Source: Guptibacillus hwajinpoensis (GTDB lineage Bacteria; Bacillota; Bacilli; Bacillales; Guptibacillaceae). Taken from it: DNA of 64,000 bases. The notes under the pieces were generated by a model. The model was not told the origin of the DNA and searched no databases. It was given only the letters and a program-made list of their open reading frames with translations. Shown here piece after piece: positions 53,535 through 64,000 of this stretch. A program made the position numbers and the translations under genes. The stretch lies in the NCBI RefSeq assembly GCF_020171785.1, contig NZ_JAIVAE010000010.1:124001-188000 (forward strand). The letters are read 5' to 3'. Position 1 is the first letter of the stretch; each line of letters opens with the position of its first letter.

Positions 53535-54968
53535 TTAGCGTTTATCCATTTCTTCTACAATCAGCTTGTTAACCATTGGAGGATTTGCTTTTCCTTTGGT
53601 TGCTTTCATCACTTGCCCAACGAGGAAGCCGATCGCACGGTCTTTCCCATTTTTGTAGTCTTCGATGGATTGTTCATTCTCATCAAGAATACCTGACACG
53701 ATAGAACGAAGCTCGCCTTCATCAGAAATCTGTACAAGGCCTTTGTCTTTAACGATCTGTTCAGGATCGCCGCCTTTTTCAATAAGGTCTTTGAAGACTT
53801 TCTTCGCAATCTTCGAAGAAATTGTTCCCTTTTCAATTAGAGAAATCAGTTTTCCTAATCCTTCTGGAGTAAGAGCCACTTCGTCAATTTCTTTATAGTT
53901 TGCATTCAAGTAAGCCGATACTTCACCCATTAACCAGTTTGAAGTCTGTTTTGGATCAGCACCCTGGCCAATCGCTACTTCAAAGAAGTCCGACATTTTC
54001 TTGGATTGAGTAAGCACCATCGCATCGTACTCAGGAAGATCATACTCCTTCACATAGCGCTCACGACGAGCGTCTGGAAGCTCCGGAATGTCCGCACGAA
54101 CGCGGTCCATCCATTCTTTATTGATCGCTAGACGAACAAGGTCTGGTTCTGGGAAGTAGCGGTAGTCGTCAGATCCTTCTTTTACACGCATCAGAATTGT
54201 TTTCTTGCCAGCTTCGTCATAACGACGCGTTTCCTGGCCGATCACGTTTCCTGCTAGAAGTTCTTTCTCCTGACGTACTTCTTCATATTGAAGACCTTTC
54301 TGTACGTTAGCAAATGAGTTCAAGTTCTTAAGCTCTGTTTTCGTACCAAATTCTTCTTGACCATACGGACGAAGAGAAAGGTTCGCATCACAGCGAAGAG
54401 ATCCTTCTTCCATTTTACAGTCAGATACTTCCGTATATTGAAGAATCGCTTTAAGCTTCTCAAGGTAAGCATATGCTTCTTCAGGTGTACGAATATCCGG
54501 CTCAGATACGATCTCAACAAGCGGAGTACCTTGACGGTTGAAGTCGACAAGAGAGTGGTTCTCACCATCAACGTGCGTGAGCTTACCAGCATCTTCTTCG
54601 AGGTGAAGACGCGTAATCCCAATACGCTTTGTTTTGCCGTTAACTTCAATATCAATCCATCCGTTTTCACCGATTGGCTTGTCATATTGAGAGATCTGAT
54701 ATGCTTTCGGGTTATCTGGGTAGAAATAGTTTTTACGGTCAAACTTTGTGTCTTCTGCGATTTCACAGTTCAATGCCATTGCCGCACGCATCGCAAAATC
54801 AACGGCCTGTTCGTTCATCACTGGAAGAACACCAGGATGGCCAAGACAGATCGGGCAAACGTTCGTGTTAGGCGGCGCACCGAAATTCGTTGAACAATTA
54901 CAGAAAATCTTTGTGTTTGTCTTCAGTTCTGAGTGAACTTCTAGACCAATAATAGTTTCAAAATTCAT
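53535..54968 (-). CDS. gatB: Aspartyl/glutamyl-tRNA amidotransferase subunit B
   Basis: A 477-residue subunit that activates Glu-tRNA(Gln) or Asp-tRNA(Asn) for amidation. [23 protein letters not shown] begins the kinase-like cradle domain; [24 protein letters not shown] contains zinc-ligand Cys residues, and [17 protein letters not shown] follows. The C-terminal YqeY-like tRNA-binding domain is intact. It is the last gene of gatCAB, 16 nt after gatA. Confidence 0.97.
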   Translation of the reverse strand: MNFETIIGLEVHSELKTNTKIFCNCSTNFGAPPNTNVCPICLGHPGVLPVMNEQAVDFAMRAAMALNCEIAEDTKFDRKNYFYPDNPKAYQISQYDKPIGENGWIDIEVNGKTKRIGITRLHLEEDAGKLTHVDGENHSLVDFNRQGTPLVEIVSEPDIRTPEEAYAYLEKLKAILQYTEVSDCKMEEGSLRCDANLSLRPYGQEEFGTKTELKNLNSFANVQKGLQYEEVRQEKELLAGNVIGQETRRYDEAGKKTILMRVKEGSDDYRYFPEPDLVRLAINKEWMDRVRADIPELPDARRERYVKEYDLPEYDAMVLTQSKKMSDFFEVAIGQGADPKQTSNWLMGEVSAYLNANYKEIDEVALTPEGLGKLISLIEKGTISSKIAKKVFKDLIEKGGDPEQIVKDKGLVQISDEGELRSIVSGILDENEQSIEDYKNGKDRAIGFLVGQVMKATKGKANPPMVNKLIVEEMDKR

Positions 54969-54984
54969 TTTCAGTCGTCACCCC

Positions 54985-56433
54985 TTACAGCTCTGGTTTA
55001 GCCTTATGATGATCCGTTGCTTGCTCAAATGCATGAGCAACGCGGTAAACGGTCTTCTCATCAAAGTGCTTTCCGATTATTTGAAGTCCAACAGGTAGGC
55101 CATTTGATAAACCACAAGGTACGGAAATCGCAGGAACGCCTGCAAGGTTAACCGGGATTGTGAGAATATCATTCGCATACATCGTTAGCGGGTTATCAAT
55201 TTTTTCGCCTACTTTAAAGGCTGGTGTCGGCGTTGTCGGTCCGATAATCACATCGTAGTCTTCGAACACTTTTTCAAAGTCGTTTTTGATCAGCGTACGA
55301 ACTTTTTGTGCTTTCTTATAATAAGCATCGTAATAACCGGAGCTAAGTGCAAACGTTCCTAGCATAATACGTCGCTTCACTTCGTCACCAAAGCCTTCAC
55401 TTCTTGTTTTCTTATATAGATCAAGAAGGTTCTCCGCTTCAGCACGAACCCCATAACGTACACCGTCAAAACGAGCAAGGTTCGCTGATGCTTCTGAAGA
55501 AGAAAGAAGGTAGTAAGTTGCTACGGCATATTTTGAATGCGGAAGTGATACCTCATCCCAAGTCGCACCAAGCTCTTCAAGCTTTTTAAGCGATTGAAGG
55601 ACGCTGTTCTTCACGTCTTCATCTACACCTTCAGCAAGGTATTCTTTTGGTACAGCAATACGAAGGCCTTTTACATCACCAGTTAGACTTGAAAGGTAAT
55701 CTGGAACATCAACGTTCGCTGAAGTTGAGTCCATCTTGTCATGGCCAGCAATCGATTGAAGGAGATACGCATTATCTTCTACTGTGTTTGTAATTGGTCC
55801 AATTTGATCAAGAGATGAAGCAAACGCAATGAGGCCAAAACGTGATACAAGACCATACGTAGGTTTTAATCCAACGACACCACAAAAGGCAGCTGGTTGA
55901 CGGATCGAACCACCTGTATCAGACCCTAGAGAGAAGAATACTTCTCCTGCCGCAACTGAGGCAGCTGAACCACCGCTTGATCCCCCTGGTACATAGTCAG
56001 TATTCCATGGATTACGCGTGCCAAAATAACCAGAGTTCTCATTCGATGAACCCATTGCGAACTCGTCCATATTCAATTTGCCGACAGTAATGGTTTCAGC
56101 TGCATTTAAGCGCTCAACTACCGTTGCATTATGTAATGGTTCGAAGTTACTAAGAAGTTGACTTGATGCAGTAGTGCGAAGACCTTTCGTGACGATATTG
56201 TCTTTCACACCGACAGGTAGACCAAAGAGAAGTCCTCTTGCCTCTTCTGTACCAAGTTTTCCATCAAGTGCTTTGGCAGCTTGCATGGCTCCTTCTTCGT
56301 TTAACGTCATGAATGCTTTCACTTTTTCGTCGACCGTATGAATGCGATCGAACGATGTTTGAACAAGTTCACTGACGGATAACTCTTTCTTATGAAGCAA
56401 GCTGTGAAGCTCACTTATGCTTTTATCAAACAA
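54985..56433 (-). CDS. gatA: Aspartyl/glutamyl-tRNA amidotransferase subunit A
   Basis: A 482-residue amidase-signature enzyme releasing ammonia from glutamine. The Ser-cisSer-Lys triad is K77 (VGVKDNI), S152 ([11 protein letters not shown]) and S176 ([10 protein letters not shown]). Length and spacing match other Bacillus GatA proteins. It lies 14 nt after gatC and is co-transcribed with gatB. Confidence 0.97.
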   Translation of the reverse strand: MFDKSISELHSLLHKKELSVSELVQTSFDRIHTVDEKVKAFMTLNEEGAMQAAKALDGKLGTEEARGLLFGLPVGVKDNIVTKGLRTTASSQLLSNFEPLHNATVVERLNAAETITVGKLNMDEFAMGSSNENSGYFGTRNPWNTDYVPGGSSGGSAASVAAGEVFFSLGSDTGGSIRQPAAFCGVVGLKPTYGLVSRFGLIAFASSLDQIGPITNTVEDNAYLLQSIAGHDKMDSTSANVDVPDYLSSLTGDVKGLRIAVPKEYLAEGVDEDVKNSVLQSLKKLEELGATWDEVSLPHSKYAVATYYLLSSSEASANLARFDGVRYGVRAEAENLLDLYKKTRSEGFGDEVKRRIMLGTFALSSGYYDAYYKKAQKVRTLIKNDFEKVFEDYDVIIGPTTPTPAFKVGEKIDNPLTMYANDILTIPVNLAGVPAISVPCGLSNGLPVGLQIIGKHFDEKTVYRVAHAFEQATDHHKAKPEL

Positions 56434-56447
56434 GGACGTTGCCTCCC

Positions 56448-56738
56448 TTACTCAAATATTGATGGAACTTTTACTTGACCGTTCGCTTGATCCGGTGCAT
56501 TCTTCAATGCTTCCTCACGTGTTAGCCATGGCTGTACTTTGTCTTCACGCATTACATTTTTCAAATCAAGAACGTGCGTTGTAGGCTCAACGTTCTCTGT
56601 ATCTAATTCATTTAGCTGCTCCGCCATCGAGATAATGTCATCAAGCTGAGTTGTGAATTTTTCGACCTCTGCCTCATCCATTTCTAGTCTAGCGAGATTA
56701 GCTACGTGCTTAACCTCTTCTTTGGTAATTCTGGACAT
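56448..56738 (-). CDS. gatC: Aspartyl/glutamyl-tRNA amidotransferase subunit C
   Basis: A 96-residue linker subunit that stabilises GatA against Gat[30 protein letters not shown] and [17 protein letters not shown] are diagnostic. The start is ATG 56738 with GGAGGTGA upstream; the longer frame extends into an untranslated leader. It is the first gene of gatCAB. Confidence 0.95.
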   Translation of the reverse strand: MSRITKEEVKHVANLARLEMDEAEVEKFTTQLDDIISMAEQLNELDTENVEPTTHVLDLKNVMREDKVQPWLTREEALKNAPDQANGQVKVPSIFE

Positions 56739-56832
56739 CACTTTCACCTCCACAAATTTCGAACAACCTGCAATATATAGATGATACCAAAAACAAGCTT
56801 CATTAAGCAACAGAACGCTGTCTGTTCCAATT

Positions 56833-56878
56833 TTAAACAAACGTTTGATTAATCCGAATTAATCAAACGTTTGTTTAA
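56833..56878. repeat. Perfect 46-bp palindrome upstream of gatC
   Basis: Two 21-bp arms (56833-56853 and 56858-56878), reading TTAAACAAACGTTTGATTAA(T) inward, are perfect inverted copies around CCGA. Each arm contains the palindrome CAAACGTTTG, with centres 26 bp apart. No T-run follows on either strand, so it is not an ordinary terminator; it could be a double operator or a cruciform-type repeat. Confidence 0.85.
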
Positions 56879-56928
56879 CGAATATTTAGATAGTAGCCTC
56901 AATCAATCATACCCATTCTTAATTCTAT

Positions 56929-56961
56929 AAAAAAGACTCATCCCCAAATGGGATGAGTCTC
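56929..56961 (-). terminator. Terminator of the symporter operon
   Basis: On the minus strand AGACTCATCCC and GGGATGAGTCT form an 11-bp perfect stem followed by six T residues, just after the symporter stop codon. Confidence 0.9.
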
Positions 56962-56974
56962 TGAGTAAAGCTAA

Positions 56975-58438
56975 TTAGAATTTAGACGTTTTTGCCGCTT
57001 CGAATTCAGCTTCAATCTCTTCACCTGGCTCTTTACCAACAAAGCTGAATGCCATTACAGCAATCCATGCCAGGATAAAGCCTGGGATTAATTCATAAAG
57101 ATCGAACAGTCCACCTGATAGTTGAGCCCATAAGATAACAACTACGGCACCAGTGATAATACCAGCAAGTGCACCATTACGGGTCATGCGTTTCCAGAAT
57201 AGACTTAAGATAATAACAGGTCCAAATGCGGCACCAAAACCAGCCCACGCATAACTTACAAGATCAAGAACACTGCTATCCGGGTTGTAAGCGAGTAGGA
57301 TCGCAAGTAGTGCGATACCTAGTACAGCAATACGCCCTACCCAAACAAGCTCAGTTTGGCTTGCATTTTTACGAAGAATGGCTTTATAAAAGTCTTCGGC
57401 AACAGCACTTGAAGATACAAGTAGCTGAGAGTCAATGGTACTCATAATCGCTGATAGGATGGCAGCTAATAAGAAGCCGGATACCCATGGATTAAAGAGG
57501 ACTTGAGTAAATTCGATAAAGACGGTTTCAGAGTTCGGAAGTCCCGCATCAAAATAGGCAATACCGATGAAACCAGTAAAGATGGCACCAAATAGAGAAA
57601 GAACCATCCATGTCATACCAACAAGGCGTGCTTTAGGAATTTCTTTTGAAGATTTAACTGCCATAAAACGAGTAACAATGTGAGGTTGTCCAAAGTAACC
57701 AAGTCCCCAACCAAGTAGAGAAATGATTCCCATGAAACTCATTCCAGTAAAGATATCTAGATAAGTTGTATCCGTTGCACCAACTTGATTAACCGTTTCA
57801 TTCCAGCCACCCATTTCATTTAGGGCAACGATTGGAACGATCACGAGTGCAAGGAACATAAGTATTCCCTGGAAGAAATCTGTCCAGCTTACCGCTAGGA
57901 AACCGCCGAGGAACGTATAAGAAATAATAACAATTGCACCGATCCACAATGCGGTTTCATAGCTCATTCCGAACGAGCTTTCAAACAGGATTGCGCCCCC
58001 AACAAGACCTGAAGACGTATAGAACGTAAAGAATACAAGAATGACAATTGCTGAAATCACGCGAAGTGCTTTCGAACCATCACGGAATCGATTCTCCAAG
58101 TAATCTGGAACCGTTATGGAATCATTCGCCACCTCAGTATAGCGACGAAGACGTGAGGCAACAAACTGCCAGTTCAGGTAAGCTCCGATTGCGAGCCCAA
58201 TCCCAATCCAAATTTGACTCATACCACCAGCGTACATTGCACCAGGTAGTCCTAGTAAGAGCCAGCTACTCATATCTGATGCGCCTGCACTTAGTGCGGC
58301 AACAGATCCACCTAATCTTCTTCCTCCAAGTACATAATCGGACAAGTTACTTGTCATTTTGTAAGCAATTAAACCAATTGCAAGCATACCTACAAGGTAC
58401 ACGATAAATGTGACTAACGTTGGCGTTTCAATACCCAT
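56975..58438 (-). CDS. putP: Sodium/proline symporter (PutP/OpuE)
   Basis: A 487-residue sodium:solute symporter (SSF family) with about 13 membrane helices. GGRRLGGSVAALSAGASDMSSWLLLGLPGA, SSGLVGGAILFE and the Na-site region SAIMSTIDSQLLVSSSAVAEDFY are hallmarks of proline carriers. It occupies the opuE position next to gatCAB in B. subtilis, so osmoprotective proline uptake is likely; catabolic PutP is the alternative. A 34-residue accessory protein gene lies immediately upstream. Confidence 0.92.
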   Translation of the reverse strand: MGIETPTLVTFIVYLVGMLAIGLIAYKMTSNLSDYVLGGRRLGGSVAALSAGASDMSSWLLLGLPGAMYAGGMSQIWIGIGLAIGAYLNWQFVASRLRRYTEVANDSITVPDYLENRFRDGSKALRVISAIVILVFFTFYTSSGLVGGAILFESSFGMSYETALWIGAIVIISYTFLGGFLAVSWTDFFQGILMFLALVIVPIVALNEMGGWNETVNQVGATDTTYLDIFTGMSFMGIISLLGWGLGYFGQPHIVTRFMAVKSSKEIPKARLVGMTWMVLSLFGAIFTGFIGIAYFDAGLPNSETVFIEFTQVLFNPWVSGFLLAAILSAIMSTIDSQLLVSSSAVAEDFYKAILRKNASQTELVWVGRIAVLGIALLAILLAYNPDSSVLDLVSYAWAGFGAAFGPVIILSLFWKRMTRNGALAGIITGAVVVILWAQLSGGLFDLYELIPGFILAWIAVMAFSFVGKEPGEEIEAEFEAAKTSKF

Positions 58439-58444
58439 CGAGTA

Positions 58445-58549
58445 CTATTCTCTCCTTTCGGTAAAAAAAGTTATTATTGATAATACGACTAATAAAGGCA
58501 TTGGTATAAGCAACCAGAACCATGTTGCGGTAGTTAAGGTATATTCCAC
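58445..58549 (-). CDS. Symporter small accessory protein
   Basis: A 34-codon frame beginning at GTG 58549 (GGAGGGGGTGAAA upstream) reads MEYTLTTATWFWLLIPMPLL then VVLSIITFFTERRE: one membrane helix with a basic end. It ends 6 nt before the symporter ATG, so translation is coupled. Very small proteins of this type are known beside SSF-family symporters in Firmicutes. Longer in-frame starts upstream lack ribosome sites. Confidence 0.7.
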   Translation of the reverse strand: MEYTLTTATWFWLLIPMPLLVVLSIITFFTERRE

Positions 58550-58647
58550 ACTTTCACCCCCTCCAATGTCAATATTCACAGCTATGCATTTTTCCTGTGA
58601 ATTCAAATTATTGATGTAGACCATTAGTCCTTTGCAAACCAATGATT

Positions 58648-58676
58648 ACTATATCACAAAATATTTTTCAGAACAA
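58648..58676 (-). promoter_or_regulatory. Sigma-A promoter of the symporter operon
   Basis: On the minus strand TTGTTC (58676-58671), 17 nt, then TATAGT (58653-58648). It lies about 100 nt upstream of the small accessory gene. Confidence 0.55.
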
Positions 58677-58989
58677 TGCAAATATTATACGATAAACTTT
58701 TTAATGTATAAAAATTCACTTAAGAAGTTTGTTTCCTTCTTTTAGCAACTTTTATGTCATAAGTATTCAAGAAAATTTATTTAAATAAGTTGCTGAATAT
58801 GAAAAGCTTCGACACACTTTAGTAACATTTACCCACCTTTTTGTAATGTTAACCTCCGAATTGAAATATTTTTTATAGATTGCCGCGTTTCTCTTCTTTT
58901 CATACCGTTTTAAATGTTCAATTCCTAACTTATTTTTCGTCCTATATTTCGTTCCTCACCAGGAGCGAAATAAATCGAAAAGGTTACTG

Positions 58990-59018
58990 TTTGCAAAACG
59001 TAATGGTTACGATATAAT
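58990..59018 (+). promoter_or_regulatory. Zur-boxed promoter
   Basis: TTTGCA, 17 nt, then TATAAT (59013-59018). Between and overlapping the -10 box lies AAAACGTAATGGTTACGATA, which matches the Zur box core TCGTAATNATTACGA at all but two positions, so zinc-bound Zur should block the promoter. Confidence 0.8.
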
Positions 59019-59054
59019 GAGTGGCAGAGAAACTTAGGGAAGGGAAAATCGCTT

Positions 59055-60032
59055 ATGAAAAATCGTTTTTTTACAGTAGCATTCTTACTGTCTTTATCTA
59101 CGCTTGTCCTGGTCGGTTGTGGTCAAGAGCCAGACACAAATACGGATGGAAAGCTAAGTATCTATACAACACTTTATCCTCTTGAATATTTTGCTGAACG
59201 AATAGGTGGAGAACATGTAACCGCTGAATCCATCATTCCTCCTGGCAGTGACGCACATAGTTTCGAGCCAACGACGAAAACAATGACAGAGTTAGCTGAA
59301 TCCGATTTATTTATCTACAATGGAGCAGGCATGGAAGGATTTGCTGATGCAGCTAAAGATACCTTGAAAAATGAAGACGTCATGACGCTTGAATCCGCTG
59401 AAGGAATTCACTTTGATGAAACAAAAGAAGAGCATGAGGAACATGCTGATGAAGAAGGAGAGCATGAGGAACATGCTGATGAAGAGCACGCCGATCACGA
59501 TCACGGTGATGTGAATCCACACATCTGGATTGATCCAACCCTCGCTATCCAGCAGGCCGAAAATATTAAACGCGCACTTATAGAAATTAATCCTGACAAT
59601 AAGAAAACATTTGAGTCTAATTATGAAACATTAGAAGAAGAGCTTTTAGCTTTAGATAAAGAATTCCGTGAAATGGCTGACAGGGCACCGAAAAAAGAGT
59701 TTCTTATTTCGCACGATGCCTATAGCTACTGGGAAAGTCGCTATGGACTTAAACAATTAAGTGTATCTGGTCTTTCACCATCTCAAGAACCTACCCAAAA
59801 ACAGTTAGAAGATATTATTGAAACAGCTAGAAGTTACAATTTAAAGTATATGCTTTTTGAACAAAATGCTACACCAAAGCCAGCAAAAGCCGTTCAACAA
59901 GAACTTGGTCTTGAAACGCTTCGCATTCATAACCTCTCTGTCTTAACAGAAGAAGATATTGAAAATGATGAAACGTATTTCACTTTAATGGAACAAAACA
60001 TTCAAACACTAGAAGAGGCTCTATCAGAATAG
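59055..60032 (+). CDS. znuA: Zinc ABC transporter substrate-binding lipoprotein (AdcA/ZnuA type)
   Basis: A 325-residue lipoprotein (signal ending LVG-C22) of the cluster A-I metal-binding family. H68 (GSDAHSFEP), a His/Glu-rich flexible loop (about residues 127-150, with an exact EEHEEHADEE duplication), H156 (NPHIWID) and H in FLISHDAYSYWE are the expected zinc ligands. No permease or ATPase gene is adjacent, so it must work with components encoded elsewhere. A Zur box in its promoter indicates zinc-starvation induction. Confidence 0.92.
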   Translation: MKNRFFTVAFLLSLSTLVLVGCGQEPDTNTDGKLSIYTTLYPLEYFAERIGGEHVTAESIIPPGSDAHSFEPTTKTMTELAESDLFIYNGAGMEGFADAAKDTLKNEDVMTLESAEGIHFDETKEEHEEHADEEGEHEEHADEEHADHDHGDVNPHIWIDPTLAIQQAENIKRALIEINPDNKKTFESNYETLEEELLALDKEFREMADRAPKKEFLISHDAYSYWESRYGLKQLSVSGLSPSQEPTQKQLEDIIETARSYNLKYMLFEQNATPKPAKAVQQELGLETLRIHNLSVLTEEDIENDETYFTLMEQNIQTLEEALSE

Positions 60033-60034
60033 CA

Positions 60035-60066
60035 AAAGCCCTCCCGAGACAACGGGAGGGCTTTAT
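60035..60066. terminator. Bidirectional terminator
   Basis: AAAGCCCTCCCG and CGGGAGGGCTTT form a 12-bp perfect stem between znuA and the convergent camS gene. Confidence 0.9.
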
Positions 60067-60067
60067 T

Positions 60068-61285
60068 TTATTGATAAATATGAACAAACGGCTCTTCTTC
60101 GTTAGGATCCTTCACAATCAAACTTTCTGTTTCTCCGTTGCTTGTGATATAGATCGAGACTGGTAAATCTTGAGGAAATGTATCATTACGCTTTTTAACG
60201 AGTCCATTTACAAACTGAGTGAACGAAATCACTTCAGATTTGCTATAGAACTGAATTGGAACCTCAATCTTTAATTGAGAAAGTTCGTCTTGTTTATAGA
60301 AGCCGGTTCCAATAACTCCTACAAAGTTCGGAAAGAAATCTTGTATTTCACGTGTGAAGTCATCAAACTTCTCAGCTTCCGCTGGATATTCCTCATCAGC
60401 GGCAGATGAAGGAAATGCAATGTACTTTTCATTTAAATCTTTCCATGACTCAGGGCTAGATTTACCTTTCTCTACAATCGTGCTTGCCACGAAGTTACCT
60501 GGGACAACCGATTGTCGTGGCTGCTCTAAGAAGAGCGTAAACATGATTGGCACGTCATGCTCGGCTCGAATTTTCTCAACGATTGGTTTAATGGATTCTT
60601 TTGCCTTCGCAACCACTTCATCTTTATCTAACTTTACCGAACCGGTATACTTCAAACCATTTTCATCAAGAACCGAGTAAGGATATTCAGAATAAAGCGA
60701 TAAGGCAATCGAAACTCCGCCTAGCTGCAATTCTTCATCTTTGTTTTGAACATAATAATCCTGTTCATGAATATAAGAGAGGAATTTAGGGTTTTTCTTT
60801 TCAGCTTCAATTACTTGCTCGTATTGTGCAGGGTTTTCTTCCACACCGAGCTGCGGATTAAGTCCTTGATTTTCCTTATCATCAGAGTTATCACGATACA
60901 GCCACCCATGGATTTGCTCTGTATCAAACAGCTGTCCTTCTTTAAAGAAATACTTATCAGGATCAAATTGTTCTTGTGAAAGTCGAATCAATCCCATTTC
61001 AAGTGCATCTACATCAAGACGGTTATCAACCCCAGCCGTAATTAATCCTCTAACTTGTGAAGCATCAAGAGAATTTTTTTCCCCTTCTTTATCTAACACC
61101 GAACGATAGTACGTCTCTGAAGTTTTTATATCTTCACTTACAATCATTTCTTCACTTTCTTCGCCTTCTGAATCATTCACCTTTACTGTATCGTCCTGCT
61201 CGCCCTTCATAAAACTCGGAACACAACCGGATAATACGAGCGAAAGAGCCATGATACTAACGATGAACGTTTGCTTCTTTGGCAT
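60068..61285 (-). CDS. camS: CamS-family sex pheromone lipoprotein (YerH)
   Basis: A 405-residue lipoprotein (signal ending LSG-C21). The ETYYRSVLDKEGEKNSLDASQVRGLI, LGGVSIALSLYSEYPY and FTLFLEQPRQSVVPGNF segments fit the CamS family. In enterococci and staphylococci the CamS signal peptide yields a pheromone-like peptide; the mature protein's role in Bacillus is unclear. It follows ligA by 13 nt in the pcrA-ligA-camS order. Confidence 0.92.
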   Translation of the reverse strand: MPKKQTFIVSIMALSLVLSGCVPSFMKGEQDDTVKVNDSEGEESEEMIVSEDIKTSETYYRSVLDKEGEKNSLDASQVRGLITAGVDNRLDVDALEMGLIRLSQEQFDPDKYFFKEGQLFDTEQIHGWLYRDNSDDKENQGLNPQLGVEENPAQYEQVIEAEKKNPKFLSYIHEQDYYVQNKDEELQLGGVSIALSLYSEYPYSVLDENGLKYTGSVKLDKDEVVAKAKESIKPIVEKIRAEHDVPIMFTLFLEQPRQSVVPGNFVASTIVEKGKSSPESWKDLNEKYIAFPSSAADEEYPAEAEKFDDFTREIQDFFPNFVGVIGTGFYKQDELSQLKIEVPIQFYSKSEVISFTQFVNGLVKKRNDTFPQDLPVSIYITSNGETESLIVKDPNEEEPFVHIYQ

Positions 61286-61298
61286 TAATTTCCTCTCC

Positions 61299-63308
<2,010 letters not shown>

Positions 63309-63324
63309 TCACCTTCTAAAATGA

Positions 63325-64000
63325 CTATTGCTTTTCAATTGGCGCAAATTTTGCTAACAAGCGCTTGATTCCAACTGGATTTGGGAATGCAATATCAAGC
63401 TCAGTCGAATCTCCATCACCTTTCACGCTAACAACCGTTCCAACTCCCCACTTACGGTGGCTCGCTTTGTCTCCTACCTTCCAGTCCAGTGAATCTCCGC
63501 CTGTGGAAGTTAGCTGAGGGCGTCTCGGAGTTTTAGGAGTAGCAGGTCTTGAAGAAGGTCGAGAACTTGTCCCTCCAAAAGGTGTTGCAGGTTTTTCATG
63601 TCCTTGCTTTTCAAGTAATTCTTCTGGAATTTCACCAATGAAGCGAGAGACAGGGTTGGCATTCGTTTTCCCGTAAAGCGTTCGAAGACGAGAATTTGTT
63701 AAAAACAATTCTTCCTCTGCCCTTGTAATACCTACGTAAGCAAGTCGGCGTTCTTCTTCCATTTCTTCTTCCTCAAATAGGGAACGACTATGCGGAAACA
63801 CGCCTTCTTCCATCCCGATAAGGAAAACGACCGGGAACTCCAAGCCTTTCGCTGAGTGAAGAGTCATGAGCGTAACAGCTTCCTTTTGCTCGTTTTCATC
63901 CTCATCCAACTTATCAATATCTGCAACCAAGGCGAGGTCCGTTAGAAAAGCGATCAAACTCTTGTCTTCACTTGCTTTCTCAAACTCCTGCGTTACAGAA
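63325..64000 (-). CDS. pcrA: ATP-dependent DNA helicase PcrA, C-terminal part
   Basis: The 3' end of a UvrD/Rep-family helicase; the frame remains open to the window edge, so the gene continues beyond it. [28 protein letters not shown] (motif V) and [16 protein letters not shown] (motif VI, arginine finger) are clear. The tail has a Pro/Ser/Arg-rich linker and the [21 protein letters not shown] Tudor-like RNA-polymerase-interaction domain of PcrA. It precedes ligA by 25 nt, as in B. subtilis. Confidence 0.95.
   Translation of the reverse strand, partial: SVTQEFEKASEDKSLIAFLTDLALVADIDKLDEDENEQKEAVTLMTLHSAKGLEFPVVFLIGMEEGVFPHSRSLFEEEEMEEERRLAYVGITRAEEELFLTNSRLRTLYGKTNANPVSRFIGEIPEELLEKQGHEKPATPFGGTSSRPSSRPATPKTPRRPQLTSTGGDSLDWKVGDKASHRKWGVGTVVSVKGDGDSTELDIAFPNPVGIKRLLAKFAPIEKQ

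Larger units (their letters stand above)
58550..59054. other. Divergent intergenic region between symporter and zinc-binding genes
   Basis: 505 bp, very AT-rich. It holds a minus-strand promoter (58648-58676) and the Zur-boxed plus-strand promoter (58990-59018). The stretch between about 58700 and 58980 shows no gene or clear element. Confidence 0.6.

Noticed and set aside
54320-54893. Long open frames of 130-180 codons overlapping gatB on both strands
   Set aside because: They overlap the highly conserved gatB reading frame, have Lys/Arg/Ser-rich or Phe-rich low-complexity translations and lack ribosome sites.

Overview
The window looks like chromosome from an aerobic or facultative, endospore-forming member of the Bacillaceae, probably a halotolerant or marine lineage (Pseudalkalibacillus/Alkalihalobacillus-like; this is inference). 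Supporting signs are a right flank in the Bacillus order pcrA-ligA-camS-(opuE/putP)-gatCAB-dgkB-rlmCD, a YjcZ-type and a GerPA/PF-type spore protein, DesKR, RocR, HxlR/HxlAB, strong AAAGGAGG ribosome sites and frequent TTG/GTG starts. No rRNA, tRNA or CRISPR array was seen.

Layout. 1-0.74 kb: end of a tellurium-type (Ter) stress module. 0.85-11 kb: a minus-strand beta-1,3-glucan (laminarin) locus: secreted multi-CBM GH16, intracellular GH30 and GH1, a CUT1 sugar ABC transporter without its ATPase, and a LacI repressor with palindromic operators and a cre site. 11-14 kb: alpha/beta hydrolase, PH-domain protein, NhaC antiporter. 14.1-18.6 kb: arginine/ornithine catabolism (rocG, rocD) diverging from the sigma-54 activator rocR, with a -12/-24 promoter and two upstream inverted repeats. 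18.8-23.1 kb: LytS/LytT two-component system, a CstA/BtsT-family transporter and a 49-residue membrane protein. 23.1-30.3 kb: nucleotidyltransferase-like protein, ldh-lctP, germination protein, esterase, hxlR/hxlAB. 30.4-34.1 kb: PAP2 phosphatase and the des-desK-desR membrane-fluidity system. 34.1-43.7 kb: LysR/SDR pair, spore protein, lipoprotein, SDR, aldehyde dehydrogenase, HAD phosphatase, KatG and an Fe-S-type protein.

43.7-50.6 kb is an AT-richer accessory island: an unrecognised 206-aa protein; a compact three-gene operon with a PD-(D/E)xK (Cap4-like) nuclease, a middle component and a long SMC/Rad50-like ATPase with a zinc-hook CxxC, matching the architecture of Lamassu/DdmABC (ABC-three-component) anti-phage or anti-plasmid systems; and the relic of what is probably a serine recombinase. 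This is the best candidate for an interesting system. 50.6-64 kb returns to conserved core: rlmCD, dgkB, gatBAC, a proline/sodium symporter with its small accessory protein, a Zur-boxed zinc-binding lipoprotein, camS, ligA and the 3' part of pcrA.

Non-coding structure includes a 39-bp element present three times (831, 12096, 18742), five TTGGCCAA repeats at an exact 20-bp period (52125-52224), a perfect 46-bp palindrome (56833-56878), an 82-bp hairpin element upstream of katG, and about 20 rho-independent terminators. All functional calls come from reading motifs and gene order; no database search was run.
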